A stretch of 14,189 bases of DNA from DASYAN01 sp036501345 (GCA_036501345.1 DASYAN010000363.1:1-14189), one strand, 5' to 3'; positions 1 to 7,597 are shown, numbered from the stretch's first letter. Program-made: numbers and translations. The notes: generated by a model from the letters alone, not told the origin.

Positions 1-189
1 CACAGAGTGCAATATCTCTCTCCATCCTCTTCCCTGGCCGCTCCAGCATTCTAGTCGGCCTGAATAGTTACCTCCTCCCATCAAATCATCTTCTCTTGGT
101 TTTTCTTTCTCTTCTCAACACAGAGTGCAATATCTCTCTCCATCCTCTTCCCTGGCCGCTCCAGCATTCTAGTCGGCCTGAATAGTTAC
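1..189. repeat. Two copies of a 71-bp direct repeat, 118-bp period
   Basis: Positions 1-71 and 119-189 are identical as far as can be read; both begin cacagagtgcaatatctc and end gaatagttac. They are separated by 47 bp of pyrimidine-rich sequence (72-118). The first copy starts exactly at the window edge, so the array may extend to the left. No open reading frame of note covers it and no spacer pattern suggests CRISPR. It sits downstream of the minus-strand membrane-protein gene, beyond that gene's terminator. It may be a segmental tandem duplication or part of a longer intergenic tandem array. Confidence 0.85.
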
Positions 190-193
190 TATA

Positions 194-240
194 ATGGAAG
201 AGATACCCGTCTGGCGGAAAGGGACGGGTATCTCTTCTAT
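194..240 (-). terminator. Strong hairpin, probable terminator of the GlsB-like gene
   Basis: Arms 194-211 and 223-240 form an 18-bp stem with a single mismatch around an 11-nt loop. It lies just past the stop codon of the minus-strand gene at 259-603. There is no long U-tract on the minus strand, so it could also act in both directions or stabilise the transcript 3' end. Confidence 0.6.
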
Positions 241-258
241 CAGGAGCAATGGTCTGTT

Positions 259-603
259 TTAGAGGGCGCGGTATCGACGAGGACGACGGACATAGCTTCC
301 TCGTCGATAGTAGTAGTCATAGCCACGGCGATATACTCGATGATAGGCAAAGCCACTCCAAAGGGCTACGAGGAGGGCAGCGACTATAGTCGGCATGATG
401 ATTGGTACACCTGCAATCTCTGGCTCGTTTGCAAAATGGATATTGAAAACTCCAACGACTAGAAAGATGGCGACAAATCCTATGATAATCGCACCAATAA
501 TCCCATCAGGTGCTCTTCTACGTGCAAGCAACTCGCCCAGTATTCCCACCAGCAGGGAGACTAGTAGCCAGACAATTAGGCTATCGGCAGTGATATGTAA
601 CAT
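259..603 (-). CDS. GlsB/YeaQ/YmgE-type small membrane protein with basic Tyr/Arg tail
   Basis: This 114-residue protein has three hydrophobic segments (about residues 8-26, 34-52 and 66-84). The first ends in GELLARR and the second begins DGIIGAIIIG, which resembles the GlsB/YeaQ/YmgE (transglycosylase-associated) family of small inner-membrane proteins. That family is linked to stress responses but its biochemical role is not settled. The unusual part is the tail after residue 87, which is rich in Arg and Tyr (RRGYDYYYRRG, then RRPRRYR) and should be cytoplasmic and strongly basic. The ATG at 601-603 has a perfect GGAGG at 611-615, seven bases away. The gene is transcribed alone, diverging from apt, and ends before a strong hairpin. 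Family assignment rests on topology and glycine motifs and is fairly secure; function is unknown. Confidence 0.75.
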   Translation of the reverse strand: MLHITADSLIVWLLVSLLVGILGELLARRRAPDGIIGAIIIGFVAIFLVVGVFNIHFANEPEIAGVPIIMPTIVAALLVALWSGFAYHRVYRRGYDYYYRRGSYVRRPRRYRAL

Positions 604-624
604 ACGTTAACCTCCGTATTTACA

Positions 625-654
625 ATGATAGCGTGATCTCAGCTTTTCTTTTAA
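625..654 (-). promoter_or_regulatory. Candidate sigma-A promoter for the GlsB-like gene
   Basis: Read on the minus strand, TTAAAA (649-654) and TATCAT (625-630) are separated by 18 bp, about 20-25 bp upstream of the start codon. The -10 matches consensus at five of six bases and the -35 at four. This is a visual match only. Confidence 0.4.
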
Positions 655-730
655 CACGTGGAGGCTGGACTTTTAGCTTCAGGTTCCTCTAGCCCACTGT
701 ATGCACCAATTTGACAGAGTCGTAGAGTTC

Positions 731-758
731 TTGAATTGCTAAAAATGTGTGGTAACAT
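731..758 (+). promoter_or_regulatory. Candidate promoter for apt
   Basis: TTGAAT (731-736) and TAACAT (753-758) are spaced 16 bp, with a TG one base upstream of the -10 (extended -10 type). It lies about 100 bp before the apt start. A second TTGACA at 711-716 has no good -10 partner. The rest of 604-860 holds only this and the divergent minus-strand promoter. Confidence 0.35.
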
Positions 759-860
759 GTGATGGGCGCGAAAGAGAGGTCTGATACGAGGAGAGCGGTG
801 CATAGCTGTCAATGGCCCCTTGCATAACTGCCTATTTCATATAGAGGAGAAGGTTTTTTA

Positions 861-1394
861 ATGACATCAACATCTAAGCCTGTACGCCTGGAAGATCGGA
901 TACGTGATATTCCTGATTTTCCACAAAAAGGTGTCCTTTTCAAAGATATTACCCCGTTATTGCAAGATTCAGCTGCATTTCGGGATGCCATGGACCGTCT
1001 GGCGGCACACTACAAAGATGCTGGCATTGAGGTGGTTGTAGGCGTTGAGTCGCGAGGATTTATTTTCGGGGCTCCCCTGGCTTATTTGCTCAACTGTGGC
1101 TTTGTACCAGTGCGCAAGTTCGGTAAACTTCCATCTCAGACCGTTAATGTCGAGTACGCACTAGAGTATGGTACGAACATCGTAGAAGTCCATATGGATG
1201 CGATCAAGTCGGGCCAGCGGGTCTTGATCGTCGATGATTTATTGGCAACCGGAGGAACCGTTGCAGCTGCCATCGAGCTGGTAGAGAAGCTTGGTGGTAA
1301 TATCGCGGGTATTGCCTTCTTGGTGGAGCTGAATTATCTCAAAGGGCGTGAACGTTTAAAAGGCCACGACGTTTTTGCGCTGATTAATTATTAA
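861..1394 (+). CDS. apt: Adenine phosphoribosyltransferase
   Basis: Purine salvage enzyme that joins adenine and PRPP to give AMP and pyrophosphate in the cytoplasm. The 177-residue length is normal for Apt. Residues 13-31 carry the typical start IRDIPDFPQKGVLFKDITP. GVESRGFIFGAPLA follows at about 61-74. The PRPP-binding loop VLIVDDLLATGGT at 121-133 has the paired aspartates expected in type I phosphoribosyltransferases. The ATG at 861 follows the purine-rich site GAGGAGAAGG (about 844-853). In many bacteria apt follows recJ or precedes relA; here it stands alone, facing argG. Nothing is missing, and expression probably depends on its own upstream promoter. Confidence 0.96.
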   Translation: MTSTSKPVRLEDRIRDIPDFPQKGVLFKDITPLLQDSAAFRDAMDRLAAHYKDAGIEVVVGVESRGFIFGAPLAYLLNCGFVPVRKFGKLPSQTVNVEYALEYGTNIVEVHMDAIKSGQRVLIVDDLLATGGTVAAAIELVEKLGGNIAGIAFLVELNYLKGRERLKGHDVFALINY

Positions 1395-1406
1395 ATACCT
1401 GCTGAT

Positions 1407-1424
1407 GTGCTTCAAGCACTTTAT
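1407..1424 (+). terminator. Short hairpin after apt, weak terminator candidate
   Basis: A 5-bp stem gtgct/agcac with a 3-nt loop lies 13 bp after the apt stop and is followed by tttat. It is short and the T-tract is poor. The larger palindrome further downstream may do more of the work. Confidence 0.25.
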
Positions 1425-1466
1425 ACATGTTATGGCACATGGATGAGTGGGTTGCCAGCTCACTCG

Positions 1467-1553
1467 GCGCGATACATCGGGCCCCTACACTCGCGCAATG
1501 AATTGCGGGGTAGAGGCCCGATTTACTGTGTGTCCTCTGAGTATCGCGTCCGT
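1467..1553. repeat. Palindromic dispersed repeat element between apt and argG
   Basis: This is a nested inverted repeat. An outer 8-bp arm (cgcgatac at 1468-1475, gtatcgcg at 1541-1548) surrounds a 13-bp arm (1476-1488 and 1510-1522, one mismatch). Inside is a 6-bp arm cgcaat/attgcg (1494-1499 and 1502-1507). In reverse orientation it matches the right half of the composite repeat near leuD: 30 of 38 positions agree between 1510-1547 (minus) and 9768-9805 (plus). It can fold into a long hairpin from either strand and lies between convergent genes, so it may also serve as a two-way terminator. It resembles REP/MITE-type intergenic elements, and no transposase is nearby. Confidence 0.75.
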
Positions 1554-1562
1554 AGGGCGTAG

Positions 1563-2828
1563 CTATTCGTTGTCTTGTGCCACTTGGACCTTTGTCTCAC
1601 CGCTCTTGAGTAGGTTGCCTTCTATGCCGACGGAAGGCAGAAGTTGGGCTTGGGCTTGTGTGCTCAATGGCAGTGCCCACAGCTTGATAAAGCCGAGAGC
1701 AGCATTGTGATCAAATTGATCGCCACTATCGTAGGTTGCTAGACCATGGTCATAGAGTGAGTGCTCTGACTTGCGTCCAACAATTTGACAATGACCACGT
1801 GAAAGCTTCACACGCACCGTACCGCTGACAAAGCGCTGGGTGCTCTGGACATAGGCTGCTAGGTCTTGGTGCAGAGCACTGTACCACTGCCCGTTATAGA
1901 TCAGGCGTGCATACTCGCTAGCGACAATCTCTTTGAAGCGGATCTGGTCACGACTGAGGTTCAATGTCTCCAGTGCACGGTGTGCAGTATGCAGGACGAT
2001 GGCCCCAGGAGCTTCGTAGATCTCACGCGATTTGATGCCCACCAAGCGATCCTCGATATGATCAATGCGTCCGATGCCGTATTTGCCTGCTTGCTTGTTC
2101 AGTATCTCAATCAGCGTGACGCCGTCAGTCTTCTCGCCATCGAGTGTAACAGGGATGCCGTGCTTGAAGGTGATCTCATAGTAGGTCGGTTCAAGAGGTT
2201 CTGATGTGTCGGGATCAGCAGTCCAAGAGTAGACTTCGGCAGGCGGCTCGGCCCAGGGATCTTCCAGGATACCACACTCAACGCTGCGTCCCCAGAGATT
2301 TTGATCAACTGAGTATGGGCTGGCATTGGTGACTGAGATAGGAATATTATGTTCGGCGGCATAGGCAATCTCGTTGTCACGAGTCATACTCCACTCACGC
2401 ACAGGCGCAATAATCTTTAAATCGGGTGCAAGGGTGTTAATGGAGACATCGAAACGAACTTGGTCGTTGCCCTTACCCGTGCAGCCATGGGCTACAGCTA
2501 CTGCCCCCTCCTCATGTGCCACTTCAACTAGCAAGCGTGCAATCAATGGCCGTGCCAGAGCGGTTGCCAGCGGATATTGTCCCTCATAGATGGCACCTGC
2601 TTGCAGGGCGGGCCACACAAAGTAGCGCACGAAGTCGGCTCGGCCATCGACAATTAAGGCTTTGACCGCACCAATCTTCTTGGCACGGGCGGCAATCGCA
2701 GGTAAGTCACGTTCGTTACCTACATCAATTGTCACGGCAATAACATCTAAATCGTATTTTTCTTTGATCCAGCGGATTGCGACTGAGGTGTCGAGTCCGC
2801 CAGAATATGCGAGTACAACTGTTGCCAT
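1563..2828 (-). CDS. argG: Argininosuccinate synthase
   Basis: Seventh step of arginine synthesis: citrulline, aspartate and ATP give argininosuccinate, AMP and pyrophosphate. With the ATG at 2826-2828 the protein has 421 residues. A longer reading starting at 2867 would add 13 unlike-family residues inside argH. The chosen start has GGAGG at 2835-2839, six bases away, and gives the standard N-terminus MATVVLAYSGGLDTS. That segment contains the PP-loop ATP motif SGGLDTS (residues 9-15). HGCTGKGNDQVRF (114-126) and APVREW are further family hallmarks. The C-terminus runs roughly 30 residues past the usual LWALPL end, giving a low-complexity tail rich in Gln and Leu. One base separates the argH stop from this start, so translation is probably coupled. 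Confidence 0.96.
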   Translation of the reverse strand: MATVVLAYSGGLDTSVAIRWIKEKYDLDVIAVTIDVGNERDLPAIAARAKKIGAVKALIVDGRADFVRYFVWPALQAGAIYEGQYPLATALARPLIARLLVEVAHEEGAVAVAHGCTGKGNDQVRFDVSINTLAPDLKIIAPVREWSMTRDNEIAYAAEHNIPISVTNASPYSVDQNLWGRSVECGILEDPWAEPPAEVYSWTADPDTSEPLEPTYYEITFKHGIPVTLDGEKTDGVTLIEILNKQAGKYGIGRIDHIEDRLVGIKSREIYEAPGAIVLHTAHRALETLNLSRDQIRFKEIVASEYARLIYNGQWYSALHQDLAAYVQSTQRFVSGTVRVKLSRGHCQIVGRKSEHSLYDHGLATYDSGDQFDHNAALGFIKLWALPLSTQAQAQLLPSVGIEGNLLKSGETKVQVAQDNE

Positions 2829-2829
2829 G

Positions 2830-4236
2830 CTATTCCTCCAAGATAGATATGTTCTGTGTGCCAACAAGCTGCTGTATAGCAGTCTTAAAAGTTGTGGCCT
2901 GTTCCTGCCATGATTGCTCTGCCAGTTCCAGGCGTTGATGAGCTTGGTCTAAACCAGGATTGCCAGCACCGCCCACGTGATTGCGGGCTTTGAGGCGATT
3001 GACAAGTTGTCCCTGGCTCTCAGTTGGGAAGGGAACATTACGGTCTAGCTGGGCCAGTACTTCAGCTCCCACAATGCGGTATGCATCGCGGAAAGGCATA
3101 TTGGTGCTGGTTGCCATTTCATATGCGCGATCAGTAGCAAACAATTCAAATGTACACGCGCCAATCAAGCGCTCAGTATTGACATGCAAATTATTCACGA
3201 CTAGTGTGCAAATGTCGAGGCTCTCTTCCGCAAGATCCAGGGCTTCTATGAAAGGACGCTTGGTCTCTTGATTATCCATATTATAGCCGGAAGGAAGACC
3301 AGTAATGATACCAAGAATTTGTTGTTGGAGGGCTAGCATTGTCTGGGCACGTGCGCGGACCAGTTCCATGACATCCAGGTTGCGTTTCTGTGGCATGATG
3401 CTGCTACCCGTGCAAACTTCTTGCGAGACTTGAAAGAAGCCATATTCTGCAGTTGTGAAGAGTAGCATGTCTTGTGCCATCTTGCTCAGGTCTAGCATGA
3501 TTTGTGTGAGAACTTGAACGATAGCTGCTTCGATCTTACCACGGCTACTTTGTGTGTAGATGACATTATTCTGCACGCGGGAGAAACCTAGCAGATCCGC
3601 GACAAGCTGACGATCAATCGATAGGGGTACACCATAGCCAGCTGCGGAGCCAAGTGGCGATTGGTCGTTGACGGCGTAGGCTGCTGAGAGCAACTGCTCG
3701 TCATCTAGCAAGGCCTCAGCGAAACTGGCTGCCCATAGACCGACTGAGGAGAGCATTGCACGGCGCATATGGGTGTAGCCGGGCATCGGAATATCCATGT
3801 TCTTCTGTGCGAATGTGAGCAGAGACTCGCATAGTGTAAAGAGTTTGCGAGCCACGAGGTGCAGATGCTCTTTTGCATATAGGCGTGTATCTACCAATAC
3901 CTGATCATTGCGTGAGCGTGCCATGTGGATCTTTTTGCCAGTAGTGCCAGTCTTTGTGGTTAGGTAATTCTCAATGCTGGTATGGACATCTTCATCGGTA
4001 GGTTGAATAATAAACTCGTCTGTTGCCTCTAGCTGGAGAATCTCACATAGAGCTGTTTTAAGTGTCTTATGTTCATCTGCGGTCAGAACCTCAATAGAAC
4101 GCAACATTGCAGCGTGAGCAAGTGAGCCCCAGACGTCATGACGGATCAGTCGCATATCGAGTTTGCTATTCTGGCCTGCTTCATAATGCTCTACTAATGA
4201 ATGGACGCTATAGCCTTTTTGCCATAATTTTGTCAT
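2830..4236 (-). CDS. argH: Argininosuccinate lyase (divergent subgroup)
   Basis: Last step of arginine synthesis: argininosuccinate is split into arginine and fumarate. The 468-residue length is typical. The fumarase/aspartase superfamily motifs are present: SRNDQ (108-112), GYTHM (153-157, with the histidine of the active-site region) and the flexible serine loop GSSIMPQKRN (277-286). Details differ from the common form. The start reads KLWQKGY where most have KLWGGRF, the middle reads GYTHMRRAM instead of GYTHLQxAQ, and KRNLD replaces KKNPD. This suggests a separate subgroup that keeps its catalytic residues. The ATG at 4234-4236 has AAGGAGG about four bases upstream. It is the first gene of a T-box-controlled operon with argG; the order argH-argG is the reverse of the common one. 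Confidence 0.94.
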   Translation of the reverse strand: MTKLWQKGYSVHSLVEHYEAGQNSKLDMRLIRHDVWGSLAHAAMLRSIEVLTADEHKTLKTALCEILQLEATDEFIIQPTDEDVHTSIENYLTTKTGTTGKKIHMARSRNDQVLVDTRLYAKEHLHLVARKLFTLCESLLTFAQKNMDIPMPGYTHMRRAMLSSVGLWAASFAEALLDDEQLLSAAYAVNDQSPLGSAAGYGVPLSIDRQLVADLLGFSRVQNNVIYTQSSRGKIEAAIVQVLTQIMLDLSKMAQDMLLFTTAEYGFFQVSQEVCTGSSIMPQKRNLDVMELVRARAQTMLALQQQILGIITGLPSGYNMDNQETKRPFIEALDLAEESLDICTLVVNNLHVNTERLIGACTFELFATDRAYEMATSTNMPFRDAYRIVGAEVLAQLDRNVPFPTESQGQLVNRLKARNHVGGAGNPGLDQAHQRLELAEQSWQEQATTFKTAIQQLVGTQNISILEE

Positions 4237-4281
4237 AATGCCTCCTTCAATTGACTCTTCTGTAGAAGAGAGTGAGGCAAT

Positions 4282-4324
4282 AAAAAAACCCTCACCCCTT
4301 CCATAAACATTGAAGGGACGAGAG
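4282..4324 (-). terminator. T-box leader intrinsic terminator
   Basis: On the minus strand a 13-bp stem (4312-4324 with 4289-4301, a few G-U pairs) closes a 10-nt loop and is followed at once by seven U residues (4282-4288). It ends about 45 bp before the argH start. This is the structure that would stop transcription when tRNA-Arg is charged. It is also the only terminator-like site downstream of the LuxR-type gene, so read-through from that gene would be stopped here. Confidence 0.9.
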
Positions 4325-4620
4325 TGTAGAGATGATATATATTACTCTATCAAACCCGTGGTGCCACCCTAATTGTCTTTCCTCATAAAAAGCGAAAAGA
4401 CCACTTTTTTCTGCAGTTATTTCTGGCGCGGGAACTACCCACCTGTCCTACTTGTCTGCTGTACAATGCCATAAAAGCAAAATTATAGGAGACTTTCTTC
4501 GGTCAGCCGCTCACGAATGCGTTCTGAGATAGCATCACCATTCCGAACTTCCACTCTTTTTCGGATCGCTGTCAGCTGCTGCTCTCATACTAATTTCGCT
4601 CAATGCGGGTCCAAACTCTA
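4282..4620 (-). promoter_or_regulatory. Arginine-specific T-box riboswitch leader of argH-argG
   Basis: T-box leaders sense uncharged tRNA: the specifier codon in Stem I pairs with the anticodon, and the antiterminator bulge pairs with the free CCA end. The minus-strand leader carries the conserved T-box AGGGUGGCACCACG at 4357-4370. Stem I apical features AGCGA and GGUG are readable around 4570 and 4538. The specifier-loop region reads GAACGCAUUCGUGAGC (about 4508-4523). It lines up with the known glyQS pattern AA-GGC-AUUCUUGAGC, which places CGC (4519-4521), an arginine codon, at the specifier. A GUCUUU/AAAGAC stem precedes the T-box and fits Stem III. The bulge UGGC predicts a discriminator G in the matching tRNA-Arg. 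The terminator follows at 4282-4324. Specifier identity agrees with the genes controlled, which strongly supports the reading. Confidence 0.92.
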
Positions 4621-4634
4621 ATTGGATTATTATA

Positions 4635-4663
4635 AGGATACCAGCAGAATAGGGAAATGTCAA
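4635..4663 (-). promoter_or_regulatory. Promoter of the arginine T-box operon
   Basis: A perfect TTGACA (4658-4663) is followed after exactly 17 bp by TATCCT (4635-4640). An overlapping TATAAT at 4629-4634 would have a spacing too long for this -35. Transcription should begin near 4628, just before Stem I. The -35 lies only about 25 bp downstream of the stop codon of the LuxR-type gene. Confidence 0.75.
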
Positions 4664-4686
4664 GTTAAGGAAGAATTCAGAGCTTC

Positions 4687-7512
4687 TCATCTAGCAAGAC
4701 CAAGTGCTTGTGCCTGCCTGACCGCTTGTACCCGATTTTGCACACCCAATTTGGAGAAGATGTGGCTGACATGGCGTTTGACGGTATCAATGGCAATGAC
4801 CAGTTCTTGCGCAATCTCTTGATTAGATGCACCCTGCACCAACAACTGCAGGACCTGTAGTTCTCGCTCGCTTAGGGGATTTGGTAGTGCTTGGGCTTTT
4901 GTCTGTTCTTTCTTTGGTATATGTGCTGTGCTTTCTTGCTGGAAGGCGGCAAGCAGTGTGTCCAGATAGGGAGTTGGCCCTTGCTTGCCGTCCCGCTTTC
5001 GCAGGTGATAGAGCAGAGTTTCCATCGAAGCTCCTTCGTCTACGAAGCAGCGAATATAGCCCTCTGGCTCGGCCAGGCGAACTGCCTCAGAGAGAGCGAC
5101 GAGGGCCTTGGTCTCTTCTTGGCACATCTGGTAGGCCAAAGCTTGTAAGAGCTGCATCTCAATTACGTGCCCCCAACGTTGACCTGTAGTTGCTCTGACC
5201 AATATGGGCTCTAATCGCTGCAAAGCGACTTTTGGCTCATCTGTAGCTAAGAGGATGCGAACCCGTGCCACCTCTTCCCGTTCATGAGTAAAGGGGGTAC
5301 CGTTCCGCTCTGTGATATCCAGTTCCTTAACCCAGCGTATGGCACGGTCCAGCTCCCCACAGGCCAGCCAGAGCCGTACTTGGTCGATTGTAGTGAAGAG
5401 GGACCAATAGTGGAGATAGCAAGGCTGGTTCATGCTTCTAGCGATACGTTCAAGCTGCAAGAGGGCAGAACGAGCTGTCTCTAGATCGCAGCGCGACAGG
5501 GAGACACGCAGCAGCACTGCGTACCCAAGATATACATACACAATCGATGCAACCGTTTTGCTCTGTTTGCACAGCTCGATGGCCTCTTCTATGAGAGCGT
5601 GGGCCGCATTGAGTTCATTCCACTCACGCAAAATCTCGGCTTGTACCAGAGTGGGCCAGCCTACCTCAGGTAACGCAAGTTCTCCCTGCTTCGTTCCCAA
5701 CTGAGTTGCTTGCTGGGTCAGATGCAGAGCTTCGTGCAATCGCCCTAATTTTACCATGTATCGGGCTGCTATGCACAATGCAGGGAACATAATCCCATTC
5801 TTCCCTGACGCTTGAGCAAGGGAGATTCCTTGCAGCCCACTTTGGATTGCGGCCTCCGCGTCGTTGGCAGAAGAAGAAAAATAGACCGTGTGCTGAACCC
5901 AGGCGATGAGTGCACGTGAGAGGTAATTGTCTGCTGAGAGCAGAGCGAGGGCATGTAGGCAGAGCGAGAGTGTTGATGGTTCTCCGTGAAAGCCCAGCAG
6001 GTAGGCCCGAAGGGCAATTATCTCTCCGAGCAAATTTTCTTGCTTCTGTCGCTCTTGCGGGTCGAGTAGTGCTTGAGGCATCTGTGCCTTGAGCGAAGCA
6101 GTCTGTATTGCTTCGGCTGCATCGAGCCAAGCTTGCAATATAGAATATGGAGCAACTGTCCACAAGAGTTGGACGCAGACAAGGCAGAGGCGAGGCCGGG
6201 AACCCATGACTTCTGCTGGCAACTGCTCAAGCCACTGTCGGAGCAGAATCAGCTCATATTCACCACTAGCTCCCCAGGTATATGACAGCAACGACGGGGT
6301 ACGCTCAATGAGATCAGCAACCCACAGCCACTGGCGAGTACGCAAGGCATGCAGAATGGCCTGCGTGGTCTGTTCATGTTCAGCATACCAGATGCTGGCA
6401 CGATGGTGCAAGATAGGTATCAGATCAGCACGTGTCTGCTCTAACTGATAGTGCAAGGCTTCAGCAAAGAGGGCATGATAACGATACCATTGGCGTCTGC
6501 TGTCGAGGCATACGACAAATAAGTTGGCTTGCTCGAGCCGTTGGAGCATCTGGTAACTGCCACTTGTTTGCATGACAGCGTCACAGAGTGAGGCCGTGAG
6601 ATGTTCGAGGATGCAGGTGGAGAGCAAAAAGGTCTGCACATCCTGGGGCTGGCGTCGTAGTACCTCCTCGGTCAAATAGTCCAGGATATAGCGTTGATCT
6701 CCACTGATTTCCTGGACGAAGGTGAGAGGATTGGTCTGCTTTTCGAGAGAAAGACCGAGCAAATGTAGTCCCACCAGCCAGCCTTCCGTGCGAGTGGTCA
6801 CTTCCTGGATGGTCTCATCAGGTAGTTGGATGTCCATAGCCTCTTTGAAGAGGGTCTTGGTCTCCTCTGCCGTACAACGCAATTGATCCGTGCGTACTTC
6901 CAGCAGTTGGTGGCGTATCCGCAGTTGCGAAAGCTGTAAAGGGGGATCTGTCCGGGTCGATAGAATGATGTGTAGTTGGATCGGAAGATGCTCGATCAGA
7001 TAGGAGAGGCTGGCATGCACCTGCTGCTCGGTGATGAGGTGATAGTCGTCCAGGATTAGCAGGAAATGCTCTGTTCCCTCCACTAGTGCGTTGATAAGTG
7101 CCATCGCGATGTATTTGGTGGGTGGAGGTTGTGGGGACTGTAGTTGCATCAGGAGTGAGGTAAAGCGGTCTGGCTGGAGCATATTGAGTGCTGTTACCAC
7201 ATAGGTCCAGAAGAGCACAGGCTCATTGTCTTCCTCGTCGAGGGAGACCCAGGCGAGCTTGGGAGCCGTTGCAGGAAGAGACTGTCCCCAAGCAGAGAGT
7301 AAGGTGGTCTTGCCGAAGCCTGCAGGAGCCGAGATGAGTGTGAGAGGATACTTCAAACTCTGCTGCAGAGAGGCAGTCAGACGAGGGCGGGAGATCAGAG
7401 TACTCGCTGTAACAGGCGCAAAGAATTTTGTGGCCAGAAGCTGATTTTCTAAGAGCTTTGGTGCATTTGCGATAGTTTCTTCCTGCTGTAAGGATTGTTG
7501 TGTTTCTTCCAA
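4687..7512 (-). CDS. MalT/LAL-type LuxR family transcriptional regulator
   Basis: Large signal-dependent ATPase regulator of about 941 residues. Residues 28-48 match the common start of this group (LLATKFFAP...ISRPRL). Walker A is SAPAGFGKTT (61-70) and Walker B LLILDD (151-156). The segment TRTDPPLQLSQLRIRHQLLEVR (near 185-208) is typical of MalT-like STAND proteins. Residues about 370-850 are helical and TPR-like, probably the ligand-sensing part. A LuxR-type DNA-binding domain starts at 880 (LSERELQVLQLL...SNQEIAQEL...TVKRHVSHIFSKLG). The start is uncertain. The reading from 7512 begins with TTG and has no good ribosome binding site. AAGGAG at 7542-7547 lies five bases before an in-frame ATT (7534-7536), and a stop lies further upstream at 7555-7557. 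No ligand or target can be named. Confidence 0.9.
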   Translation of the reverse strand: MEETQQSLQQEETIANAPKLLENQLLATKFFAPVTASTLISRPRLTASLQQSLKYPLTLISAPAGFGKTTLLSAWGQSLPATAPKLAWVSLDEEDNEPVLFWTYVVTALNMLQPDRFTSLLMQLQSPQPPPTKYIAMALINALVEGTEHFLLILDDYHLITEQQVHASLSYLIEHLPIQLHIILSTRTDPPLQLSQLRIRHQLLEVRTDQLRCTAEETKTLFKEAMDIQLPDETIQEVTTRTEGWLVGLHLLGLSLEKQTNPLTFVQEISGDQRYILDYLTEEVLRRQPQDVQTFLLSTCILEHLTASLCDAVMQTSGSYQMLQRLEQANLFVVCLDSRRQWYRYHALFAEALHYQLEQTRADLIPILHHRASIWYAEHEQTTQAILHALRTRQWLWVADLIERTPSLLSYTWGASGEYELILLRQWLEQLPAEVMGSRPRLCLVCVQLLWTVAPYSILQAWLDAAEAIQTASLKAQMPQALLDPQERQKQENLLGEIIALRAYLLGFHGEPSTLSLCLHALALLSADNYLSRALIAWVQHTVYFSSSANDAEAAIQSGLQGISLAQASGKNGIMFPALCIAARYMVKLGRLHEALHLTQQATQLGTKQGELALPEVGWPTLVQAEILREWNELNAAHALIEEAIELCKQSKTVASIVYVYLGYAVLLRVSLSRCDLETARSALLQLERIARSMNQPCYLHYWSLFTTIDQVRLWLACGELDRAIRWVKELDITERNGTPFTHEREEVARVRILLATDEPKVALQRLEPILVRATTGQRWGHVIEMQLLQALAYQMCQEETKALVALSEAVRLAEPEGYIRCFVDEGASMETLLYHLRKRDGKQGPTPYLDTLLAAFQQESTAHIPKKEQTKAQALPNPLSERELQVLQLLVQGASNQEIAQELVIAIDTVKRHVSHIFSKLGVQNRVQAVRQAQALGLAR

Positions 7513-7597
7513 AGAACTGATCCATCTTCTGTGAATATATGCTCCTTGGATATTCTAGCATGGTCAGCAATCTTTGTAAAGAAGGTGAATGGCAGTC

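Noticed and set aside
1..189. CRISPR-like repeat-spacer array
   Set aside because: Only two copies, a 71-bp repeat with a 47-bp spacer, no palindromic repeat and no cas gene nearby.
711..739. TTGACA at 711-716 as the apt -35 box
   Set aside because: No acceptable -10 lies 16-18 bp downstream; the TTGAAT/TAACAT pair a little further on fits better.
2829..2867. Longer start for argG giving 13 extra residues
   Set aside because: The extension lies within argH, does not resemble ArgG, and the internal ATG has a perfect GGAGG and the standard MATVVLAYSGG start.
5666..6163. A 165-codon open frame on the minus strand inside the LuxR-type regulator gene
   Set aside because: It overlaps the regulator in another frame, has no family resemblance or ribosome site, and has shadow-frame composition (many Ser, Arg and Cys).
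7223..7570. 115-codon minus-strand frame beginning with ATG upstream of the regulator's start
   Set aside because: It overlaps the conserved ATPase segment of the regulator in the wrong frame and shows no recognisable protein features.
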